NCBI GenBank assembly: GCA_017987055.1
Contig: JAGNUJ010000050.1
Span: 1-11,009 of the forward strand
Length of the DNA: 11,009 bases
Direction of reading: 5' to 3'
Source: Giesbergeria sp.
GTDB lineage: Bacteria > Pseudomonadota > Gammaproteobacteria > Burkholderiales > Burkholderiaceae_C
A program made the position numbers and the translations under genes. The notes under the pieces are model-generated. The model was not told the origin of the DNA, made no database searches, and was given only the letters and a program-made list of their open reading frames with translations. Positions 5,712 to 11,009 of this stretch are shown here, in pieces. Each line of letters opens with the position of its first letter. Position 1 is the stretch's first letter.

Positions 5712-7163
5712 ATGGGCCACAAATTGAAAATTGCAGGCTGGGTTTCCGTCGGGGTACTGGCCGGAGCCATGACTACGGTGTCCCTGCAAACTATGGCGCG
5801 CGGCGCTATGACGCCTTTGCCGCTGGAAGAAATCCAGCAGCTCTCGGCGGTGTTCGGCTTGGTCAAGACCGATTACGTCGAGCCGGTGGACGACAAAAAA
5901 CTCATCACCGACGCCATCTCCGGCATGGTGGCTAGCTTGGACCCGCACTCGCAGTATTTCGACAAAAAGTCGTTTGCCGAGTTTCGCGAAGGCACTACCG
6001 GCCGCTTTGTCGGCGTGGGCATCGAAATTACGCAAGAGGACGGCCTGATCAAAGTGGTCTCGCCGATTGAAGGCTCGCCCGCCTTTCGCGCTGGCCTCAA
6101 AACCAACGACCTGATCACCAAAATTGACGACACCGCTGTCAAAGGCCTGTCGCTCAGCGACGCGGTGAAAAAAATGCGCGGCGAACCCGCCACCAAGGTC
6201 ACGCTGACCATTTTGCGCAAGGACGAAAGCCGCACCTTCCCAGTGACCATCACCCGCGAAGAGATCAAAACCCAGTCGGTCAAGGGCAAGATGATTGAGC
6301 CGGGCTACGGCTGGATTCGCCTGTCCCAGTTCCAAGAGCGCACCGTGGACGACTTTGTCCGCAAAGCCGAAGAGCTGTACAAGCAGGATCCCAAGCTCAA
6401 AGGCTTGGTGCTGGACCTGCGCAACGATCCGGGCGGTTTGTTGGATGCGGCTGTGGCGGTGTCGGCGGCCTTTTTGCCAGAGAACGTCACCGTAGTCTCC
6501 ACCAACGGCCAGCTGATTGAAAGCAAGGCGGTTTACAAAGCCTCACCCGAGTTTTATGCCCGTCGCGGTGCGGGCGACCCGCTCAAGCGCCTACCGGCTG
6601 CACTCAAAACCGTACCGCTGGTGGTGCTGGTCAACGAAGGCTCGGCCTCGGCCAGCGAAATTGTTGCCGGCGCACTGCAAGACCACAAGCGTGCCACCAT
6701 CATGGGCAGCCAAACCTTTGGCAAAGGCTCGGTGCAAACCGTGCGTCCCTTGGGGCCAGACACCGGCATCAAGCTGACCACCGCACGCTACTACACGCCC
6801 AGCGGCAAATCGATTCAGGCCAAGGGCATCGTGCCCGACGTGATGGTCGATGAAACCTTGGAGGGCAGCCCATTTGCCGCACTGCGGATGCGCGAGGCCG
6901 ACTTGGAGAAGCACTTGGGCAGCGGCCAAGGCGAAGAGGTCAAAGACGAAGTGCGCGAAAAAGCCCGCGAAGATGCCCGTCAGCGTCTGGAAGAGGAGTC
7001 CAAAAAGCCGCTGAGTGAGCGCAAACTACCCGAGTTCGGTTCGGACAAAGACTTTCAGCTGGCACAAGCCATCAACCAACTCAAGGGCGTGACGGTGCTA
7101 GCGAGTAAAACGCAGACCGAGCGCAAGGAAGAAAAGGCTCAAAATAAAGACGAGGCGCAGTAA
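5712..7163 (+). CDS. ctpA: C-terminal processing protease, S41 family (CtpA)
   Basis: A periplasmic serine protease that degrades or trims proteins from their C-termini; relatives control cell-wall hydrolases and envelope protein quality. The 483 residues begin with an uncleaved signal anchor or signal peptide (about 7-29). A PDZ domain follows at about 98-185 with the carboxylate-binding-type GRFVGVGIEI (97-106). The S41 catalytic core spans about 195-380 with the Ser/Lys dyad S313 (in EGSASASEI) and K338 (in QTFGKGSVQ), plus Q342. The charged tail, about 395-483, is rich in Glu and Lys. Spacing between S313 and K338 is 25 residues, as in characterised Ctp enzymes. AAGGGG at 5701-5706 supports the ATG. 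It follows gpmA by 95 bases; a gene for an EnvC-type M23 factor, which I would expect near here in many proteobacteria, is absent. Confidence 0.95.
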   Translation: MGHKLKIAGWVSVGVLAGAMTTVSLQTMARGAMTPLPLEEIQQLSAVFGLVKTDYVEPVDDKKLITDAISGMVASLDPHSQYFDKKSFAEFREGTTGRFVGVGIEITQEDGLIKVVSPIEGSPAFRAGLKTNDLITKIDDTAVKGLSLSDAVKKMRGEPATKVTLTILRKDESRTFPVTITREEIKTQSVKGKMIEPGYGWIRLSQFQERTVDDFVRKAEELYKQDPKLKGLVLDLRNDPGGLLDAAVAVSAAFLPENVTVVSTNGQLIESKAVYKASPEFYARRGAGDPLKRLPAALKTVPLVVLVNEGSASASEIVAGALQDHKRATIMGSQTFGKGSVQTVRPLGPDTGIKLTTARYYTPSGKSIQAKGIVPDVMVDETLEGSPFAALRMREADLEKHLGSGQGEEVKDEVREKAREDARQRLEEESKKPLSERKLPEFGSDKDFQLAQAINQLKGVTVLASKTQTERKEEKAQNKDEAQ

Positions 7164-7178
7164 ACCGCACGCGGCTCC

Positions 7179-7925
7179 ATGAACGACCAACAGCTTTTGC
7201 GCTATTCGCGCCACATCCTGCTCGACGAAATCGGCATTGAGGGGCAAGAACGCATCTTGGCCGCGCATGTGCTGATCATTGGTGCCGGCGGCCTGGGCTC
7301 GCCCGCAGCGCTGTACCTGGGTTCGGCTGGCGTCGGCCACATCACGCTGGTCGATGACGATGCGGTCGATTTGACTAATCTGCAGCGCCAAATTGCCCAT
7401 ACCAGCGAGCGCGTCGGCCAGCCCAAGGTGACGTCGGCCGCCGAAGCGGTGCTGGCCATCAACCCCGATGCCGCCATCACCTGCATCCAAGCGCGCGCCG
7501 ATGCGGCGCTGCTCGATGGGCTGGTGGCTGCCGCCACCGTGGTGCTGGACTGCAGCGACAACTACGCTACCCGCCACGCCATCAACGCCGCTTGCGTGCG
7601 CCACACCAAACCGCTGGTGGTGGGCGCAGCGATTCGCTTTGACGGGCAAATCACCGTGGTGGACCAGCGCCAGCCAGATGCGCCATGCTATGCCTGCGTA
7701 TTTGCGCCCAACAAAGCATTTGAAGAGGAGCAGTGCTCGACTATGGGGGTATTTGCGCCGCTGGTGGGCATCGTCGGCGCGACGCAGGCAGCTGAGGCGC
7801 TCAAGCTGATTTCAGGCGCTGGCACGTCGCTAGCGGGGCGTTTGTTGATGCTGGACGCGCGCAGCATGGAGTGGAGCGCCCTGCAGGTGCGCCGCGATAC
7901 CAATTGTGTCGTGTGTAGCACGTAG
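7179..7925 (+). CDS. HesA/MoeB/ThiF family sulfur-carrier adenylyltransferase
   Basis: An E1-like enzyme that adenylates the C-terminal glycine of a ubiquitin-like sulfur carrier (MoaD for molybdopterin, ThiS for thiamine). The 248 residues (E. coli MoeB has about 249) show the nucleotide-binding GAGGLGSPAALYLGSAGVG (35-53), DDDAVDLTNLQRQI (59-72) with the R70 finger, and DCSDNYATR (124-132) with D127. Zinc is probably held by two CxxC pairs, C170/C173 and C243/C246. C186, in EEEQCSTMGVFAPL, aligns with the ThiF cysteine that forms an acyl-disulfide with ThiS and is replaced in E. coli MoeB, so this protein may serve thiamine, molybdenum cofactor or both. The ATG lacks a clear Shine-Dalgarno sequence but starts the conserved MNDQQLLRYSRHILL; it lies 15 bases after ctpA, suggesting co-transcription and translational coupling. 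I leave the symbol open between moeB and thiF. Confidence 0.93.
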   Translation: MNDQQLLRYSRHILLDEIGIEGQERILAAHVLIIGAGGLGSPAALYLGSAGVGHITLVDDDAVDLTNLQRQIAHTSERVGQPKVTSAAEAVLAINPDAAITCIQARADAALLDGLVAAATVVLDCSDNYATRHAINAACVRHTKPLVVGAAIRFDGQITVVDQRQPDAPCYACVFAPNKAFEEEQCSTMGVFAPLVGIVGATQAAEALKLISGAGTSLAGRLLMLDARSMEWSALQVRRDTNCVVCST

Positions 7926-7945
7926 GAACAGGCCGACACCATAAG

Positions 7946-7965
7946 ATTGTGCTGACTGGCACAAT
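7946..7965. repeat. Inverted repeat between the moeB/thiF-like and receiver genes
   Basis: ATTGTGC (7946-7952) and GCACAAT (7959-7965) form a perfect 7-bp inverted repeat with a 6-base spacer, 20 bases after the upstream stop codon. The following bases contain more CACAAT and the 10-bp palindrome AATTGCAATT at 7974-7983. It could be an operator for the receiver gene or a weak terminator; there is no following T-tract. Confidence 0.4.
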
Positions 7966-8038
7966 TTAGACACAATTGCAATTACATTGTCTGCGAGGTT
8001 GGCACCCTGCTTTGCCTATCCCGCACCGAACCACCAGA

Positions 8039-8419
8039 GTGAAACTTAAAACCTTCATCGTTGAAGACAACGCGACGATTCGAGAAAACCTGATTGCCAC
8101 GCTCGAGGAGCTGGCCAACATCGAATCTGTAGGCATCGCTGAGACCGAAAGCGACGGCACGTCGTGGCTTAGCGCCCACCACACCCAGTGGGATTTAGCC
8201 ATCGTTGATCTGTTTTTGCGCCAAGGCAGTGGCTTAGGCGTTCTGGCCGCCTGCCGCACCCGCCTGCCGCACCAGCATATGGTGGTGCTGAGCAACTACG
8301 CCACCCCCGATATACGTATGCGCTGCGCGCAATTGGGTGTCGATGCGGTGTTTGACAAATCCAATGAAATCGATGCGCTGATTGATTACTGCATTGCGCG
8401 CAGCAGCATGCCCGGCTGA
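8039..8419 (+). CDS. Stand-alone receiver-domain response regulator (CheY-like)
   Basis: A 126-residue single receiver domain with no output domain. The acidic pocket is E9-D10, the phosphoacceptor is D57 in AIVDLFLRQGSG, the conserved Ser is S85 in VVLSNYA and the conserved Lys is K107 in VFDKS. All residues needed for phosphorylation are present, so it is probably active. The GTG at 8039 is chosen because the product then begins directly with the first strand (MKLKTFIVEDN). The frame is open back to a TTG at 7976 but those residues look non-coding. The Shine-Dalgarno sequence is poor. It is convergent with the LuxR-type regulator and about 0.8 kb from the histidine kinase, the likely phosphodonor. 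It may act as a phosphate sink, or by protein contact. Confidence 0.85.
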   Translation: MKLKTFIVEDNATIRENLIATLEELANIESVGIAETESDGTSWLSAHHTQWDLAIVDLFLRQGSGLGVLAACRTRLPHQHMVVLSNYATPDIRMRCAQLGVDAVFDKSNEIDALIDYCIARSSMPG

Positions 8420-8462
8420 GCGCCACGCCCCACCTGCGGCGACGAATTTAAGTAAAATCAGA

Positions 8463-8505
8463 CTCTAGCCCTTTAAATACGTGCGCTTGCAGCTATCAAT
8501 TTTAA
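8463..8505 (-). repeat. Dispersed intergenic repeat, copy B (between two response regulators)
   Basis: In reverse orientation this carries ATAGCT (8496-8491), five bases, CGCACGT (8485-8479), two bases, and TTAAAGGGCTAGAG (8476-8463), the same blocks and spacers as copy A. It lies in the 86-base gap between convergent genes, next to the stop codon of the LuxR-type regulator. No separate strong terminator is visible here, so the repeat may contribute RNA structure at the 3' ends. Confidence 0.75.
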
Positions 8506-9138
8506 TTAATCAATCAAGCCGTTTTTCAGGGCGTAATAGGTCAAATCGCTGTTGGACGACAGCGCCATTTTTTCCATCAAACGCGTGCGGTAAGTGCTGA
8601 CGGTTTTTACACTCAAAGACAATATTTCAGCTATTTCACTAGCAGTCGCGCCTTTGGCTAGCTTTAAAAACACCTGAAACTCGCGCTCGGACAATTGCTC
8701 GTGTACCGGTGCATCGTCTTTGCGGTACAACTGCTGCGCCAGCAGTTCGGCCACCACTGGGGTGATGTAGCGCCGCCCCAAAGCAATGGTGCGAATCGCC
8801 TCCAAAATCTCTGACGGCTCGCACTCTTTATTCAGATAGCCGCTGGCACCTTGGCGAATCAGGTTCATGGCGTAGTGCTCTTCCGGGTGGCCGCTCAAAA
8901 TCAAAATACCGGTATCGGGTGACTTGGCGCGCAGCATGGCCAAGGCGTCCAGCCCACTTTGGCCGGGCATAGACAAATCCATGATCAACACATCCACCGC
9001 CGTGTTACGCACCAAATCAATTGCCTCGCGCCCATTGGCGGCTTCGCCCACCACACGCACATCCACATGCTCAGACAGATACTGGCGCAGGCCTGAGCGA
9101 ACAATGGCGTGGTCATCAACAATGCCAACTTGGATCAT
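8506..9138 (-). CDS. NarL/FixJ-type response regulator with LuxR DNA-binding domain
   Basis: A two-component transcription factor of 210 residues. The receiver domain (about 2-118) has D8-D9, phosphoacceptor D54 in LIMDLSMPG, S82 in LILSGHPEEH and K104 in YLNKECEPSE. A linker follows, then the LuxR-type helix-turn-helix at about 148-205 (LSEREFQVFLKLAKGATASE start; EILSLSVKTVSTYRTRLMEK recognition region). All key residues are intact. The ATG at 9138 is chosen over a TTG five codons upstream because MIQVGIVDDH is the normal family start and GAAAG lies upstream. It is divergent from the histidine kinase with a 62-base gap. Kinase type (HisKA_3) and regulator type match, so they are almost certainly partners and may be autoregulated from the shared gap. 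Confidence 0.95.
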   Translation of the reverse strand: MIQVGIVDDHAIVRSGLRQYLSEHVDVRVVGEAANGREAIDLVRNTAVDVLIMDLSMPGQSGLDALAMLRAKSPDTGILILSGHPEEHYAMNLIRQGASGYLNKECEPSEILEAIRTIALGRRYITPVVAELLAQQLYRKDDAPVHEQLSEREFQVFLKLAKGATASEIAEILSLSVKTVSTYRTRLMEKMALSSNSDLTYYALKNGLID

Positions 9139-9190
9139 GGAGCGAGCTTTCAAAAGACAAGGTGGCGCATTATCCCCAAACCCCCATACT

Positions 9191-9196
9191 AGGAGG
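9191..9196 (+). promoter_or_regulatory. Strong ribosome binding site of the histidine kinase
   Basis: AGGAGG, the full anti-Shine-Dalgarno complement, lies four bases before the ATG at 9201. It fixes the start of the histidine kinase against a longer open frame that runs upstream into the divergent regulator gene. Confidence 0.85.
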
Positions 9197-9200
9197 CGCT

Positions 9201-10553
9201 ATGCGCTGGTTCCAATCTAAAGACCTCACCTTAAGCCTGCCCTTGGCCGTGCTGACGGTCATCGCGCTGATTGGTTTTAGCGAGACCAGCTACCAGCGCT
9301 CCAGCGCGGCCTTGCAAAATATGGCGCGCGTACAGAGTAGCCACGCCCTACTGAGCAAGCTGCTGGAAACAATGCTGGACGCTGAGTCCGGGCACCGGGG
9401 TTACCTGCTGACAGGCGAGGAGCCGTATTTGGCGCCATATGAGAAGTCCATCGCCACCGTCCACACCCAGTTGCAGCAACTGCGCACCGCCTTGGCCAGC
9501 GATGGTGCCGATACCGCCGCTTTGTCCGCGCTGGCGCAGCAAGTCACACGCAAATTGTCCGAAATGGAGTTCAGCCTGCAATTGCGCCGTCAGGGCAACG
9601 AGGATGCGTGGAAGTTTGTGCTCTCCACCGATGTCGGCAAACAGAACATGGATACCATTCGCACCCAAGCCAACGCGCTGATTGCCGCCCAAGGCCAACA
9701 AGCGCTGCGCAGCCAGCGCCAAATTGATCGATCCTTGTGGCTGGCGCGGGTGGGAATTGCCGCTGGCGTCAGCTTGGGGCTGCTGGCGTTTTGCGTCTAT
9801 TTGCGCCAAGCCCATGCCCTGCGCCGCGCCGCCGAGCGCGAGCAAGAAGTGCTCGAAGCCGAGCGCGCGCGGCTGGAAGAGCTGGTGCGCGAGCGCACCC
9901 TGTCGCTCTCGGAGCTGGCCAACCACCTGCAAGAGGTGCGCGAAGACGAGCGCGGCCACTTGGCGCGCGAACTGCACGACGAGCTGGGCGCCTTGCTGAC
10001 AGCGGCCAAGCTAGATGTGGCGCGGCTGAAATCCAAAATCGATATCAACGCGCCCGACATTGCCGAGCGCCTGCACCACTTGGTCGAAATGCTCAACAGC
10101 GGCATTGCGCTGAAGCGGCGCATCGTTGAAAACCTGCGCCCCTCCTCACTCACCCACTTGGGACTGACGGCAGCGCTGGAAATTTTGACGCGCGAATATG
10201 CCGACACTGCTGGCATTCGCATCGATACCCACTTTGAAACCGTCAGCTTGCCCGAGGCCACTGAGCTGACCATCTACCGCATGGTGCAAGAGTCGCTGAC
10301 CAACATTGGCAAATATGCCAACGCCCAAACCATCACCATTACCGTACACAAACACCCGTCCCACGTGGCGGTGCAAATTCGTGATAACGGCCAAGGCTTT
10401 GATATGGCCAGTATCCAACGCAGCTCGCACGGCTTGACGGGAATGCGCCAGCGCGTCGAAGCCGCTGGCGGACGCTTGACGCTGGCATCACAACCGGGTC
10501 AAGGCACGTTGGTATCAGCTGTGCTGCCGCTGTGTGCGCCATCTCCTACATAG
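9201..10553 (+). CDS. CHASE3-domain sensor histidine kinase (NarX/DesK-like HisKA_3 type)
   Basis: A 450-residue membrane sensor kinase. Transmembrane helices lie at about 11-27 and 182-201. Between them is a periplasmic four-helix CHASE3 domain (about 30-178) with the hallmark [18 protein letters not shown] (60-77). A coiled coil (205-250) leads into the HisKA_3 dimerisation and phosphoacceptor domain with H259 in [19 protein letters not shown]. The ATP-binding domain (about 350-445) has the N-box [11 protein letters not shown] with N368, the DNGQGF G1 box (395-400) and [10 protein letters not shown] (410-419). It should phosphorylate the LuxR-type regulator encoded divergently and perhaps the single receiver protein. 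The ligand is unknown; CHASE3 binds no well-defined common signal. There is no PAS, HAMP or GAF domain. It is probably a complete and active kinase. Confidence 0.95.
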   Translation: MRWFQSKDLTLSLPLAVLTVIALIGFSETSYQRSSAALQNMARVQSSHALLSKLLETMLDAESGHRGYLLTGEEPYLAPYEKSIATVHTQLQQLRTALASDGADTAALSALAQQVTRKLSEMEFSLQLRRQGNEDAWKFVLSTDVGKQNMDTIRTQANALIAAQGQQALRSQRQIDRSLWLARVGIAAGVSLGLLAFCVYLRQAHALRRAAEREQEVLEAERARLEELVRERTLSLSELANHLQEVREDERGHLARELHDELGALLTAAKLDVARLKSKIDINAPDIAERLHHLVEMLNSGIALKRRIVENLRPSSLTHLGLTAALEILTREYADTAGIRIDTHFETVSLPEATELTIYRMVQESLTNIGKYANAQTITITVHKHPSHVAVQIRDNGQGFDMASIQRSSHGLTGMRQRVEAAGGRLTLASQPGQGTLVSAVLPLCAPSPT

Positions 10554-10633
10554 CTATAACCCCAGCGCTGACAAGCGCAAGCGCCTGCTACTGGCGCGCC
10601 CACCACCGCGCGCCGCCTACAGTGGTTGCAACA

Positions 10634-10655
10634 GTTTTGTCATTCGCGACAAAAC
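10634..10655. repeat. 8-bp perfect inverted repeat upstream of the DUF1328 gene
   Basis: GTTTTGTC (10634-10641) and GACAAAAC (10648-10655) flank a six-base spacer and end just before the ribosome binding site (AAGGAGG, 10661-10667). It may be a regulator operator or an RNA hairpin in the leader. Lack of a T-tract argues against an intrinsic terminator for the kinase gene. Confidence 0.6.
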
Positions 10656-10672
10656 AAGGCAAGGAGGGTTTT

Positions 10673-10834
10673 ATGTTGCACTACGCCGTCGTTTTTTTGG
10701 TGATTGCATTAATCGCTGCCGTTTTTGGCTTTGGTGGTATTGCGGCCGGTGCCGTCGAGATTGCCAAGCTACTGTTTTTCGTCTTTATCGTAATGGCGGT
10801 AGTGACTTTCGTAGTCGGTCTTATTCGACGCTGA
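10673..10834 (+). CDS. DUF1328 / UPF0391 small membrane protein (YtjA-like)
   Basis: A 53-residue, very hydrophobic protein with two predicted membrane segments (about 4-22 and 32-50), a glycine-rich turn ([10 protein letters not shown], 18-27 region) and a C-terminal IRR. The [20 protein letters not shown] start closely resembles E. coli YtjA. The function of this family is unknown; members often sit among general-stress genes. The ATG is fixed by an excellent AAGGAGGG six bases or so upstream, suggesting strong translation. It is 119 bases after the histidine kinase with an inverted repeat between, so it probably has its own promoter. The next small gene starts 48 bases later and may be co-transcribed. 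Confidence 0.92.
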   Translation: MLHYAVVFLVIALIAAVFGFGGIAAGAVEIAKLLFFVFIVMAVVTFVVGLIRR

Positions 10835-10882
10835 CAGCGCCAGTGCTGCGCTCCCCCTCACACTTTTCCAAAGGATATGACT

Positions 10883-11009
10883 ATGAAAACCCCGTTTTCT
10901 GCCGAAAAAACCGTACACACCGCCACCGAAGCCCTCCACCAATTGGAGGATAAGGCCCGCGACCTCACAGACAACGTTGTGCAAAGCGCCCAAAGCGCTG
11001 TCAGCGCCA
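10883..11009 (+). CDS. Small amphipathic-helix protein, 3' end beyond the window (possibly DUF883/ElaB-YqjD-like)
   Basis: Only the first 42 codons are present. The ATG at 10883 has AAGGA (10871-10875) seven bases upstream. The visible product begins MKTPFSAEKTVHTATEAL and is rich in Ala, Gln, Asp, Val and Ser, with heptad-like helical character and no signal peptide or early membrane segment. This resembles the N-terminus of ElaB/YqjD (DUF883) inner-membrane, ribosome-associated proteins or LEA-like stress proteins, but too little is present to decide. Its closeness to the DUF1328 gene (48-base gap) suggests one stress-related transcript. Confidence 0.7.
   Translation, partial: MKTPFSAEKTVHTATEALHQLEDKARDLTDNVVQSAQSAVSA

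Noticed and set aside
5625..6335. 236-codon open frame antisense to ctpA
   Set aside because: No domain or start signal seen; ctpA on the plus strand has complete PDZ and S41 motifs.
9021..9200. Upstream extension of the histidine kinase frame
   Set aside because: It overlaps the divergent LuxR regulator, and AGGAGG at 9191-9196 clearly sets the start at 9201.
10534..10953. 139-codon frame over the DUF1328 region
   Set aside because: It is out of frame with the well-supported DUF1328 and following gene and has no motif.

Overview
The window is about 11 kb of ordinary chromosome from a Gram-negative betaproteobacterium. Comamonadaceae (Rhodoferax/Acidovorax-like) is the best guess. The protein families, the moderately GC-rich codon use and an intergenic repeat of a kind I associate with that family support this. 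It is an inference; no rRNA or other phylogenetic marker gene is present. There is no phage, IS element, CRISPR array, tRNA or rRNA. Coding density is high and no gene-free stretch exceeds 300 bases.

Layout. (1) 45-1736 (+) encodes a lipid A phosphoethanolamine transferase (EptA type), preceded by a PmrA-box-like direct repeat and with a 13-bp inverted repeat over its start. (2) 1831-2241 (+) encodes Rnk, a GreA-like regulator. (3) 2418-4800 (-) is a compact cluster transcribed in the order membrane-anchored rhodanese, grxC, secB, gpsA. It matches the E. coli yibN-grxC-secB-gpsA order and ends in a minus-strand terminator at 2240-2273. (4) Divergent from it, 4873-7925 (+) carries gpmA, the S41 protease ctpA and a moeB/thiF adenylyltransferase. 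(5) 8039-10553 is a signalling island: a stand-alone receiver protein (+), a NarL/LuxR response regulator (-), and a divergent CHASE3 sensor histidine kinase (+). (6) 10673-11009 (+) holds a 53-residue DUF1328 membrane protein and the start of a small amphipathic-helix protein cut by the window edge.

How the genes may work together. The eptA product modifies lipid A at the inner membrane, probably under a PmrA-like regulator encoded elsewhere. The rhodanese-grxC-secB-gpsA cluster combines sulfur and thiol redox functions, preprotein export and glycerol-3-phosphate supply for phospholipids. The gpmA-ctpA-moeB cluster combines glycolysis, periplasmic proteolysis and sulfur-carrier activation. 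The kinase and the LuxR regulator are very likely a cognate pair. The single-domain receiver may be a second phosphorylation target, and the DUF1328 pair downstream may be a stress output; both are inferences.

Most signals beyond the genes are at the DNA/RNA level: two clear copies and two weaker ones of a dispersed repeat, several hairpins, and inverted repeats upstream of the receiver and DUF1328 genes. I saw no convincing new defence or biosynthetic system.
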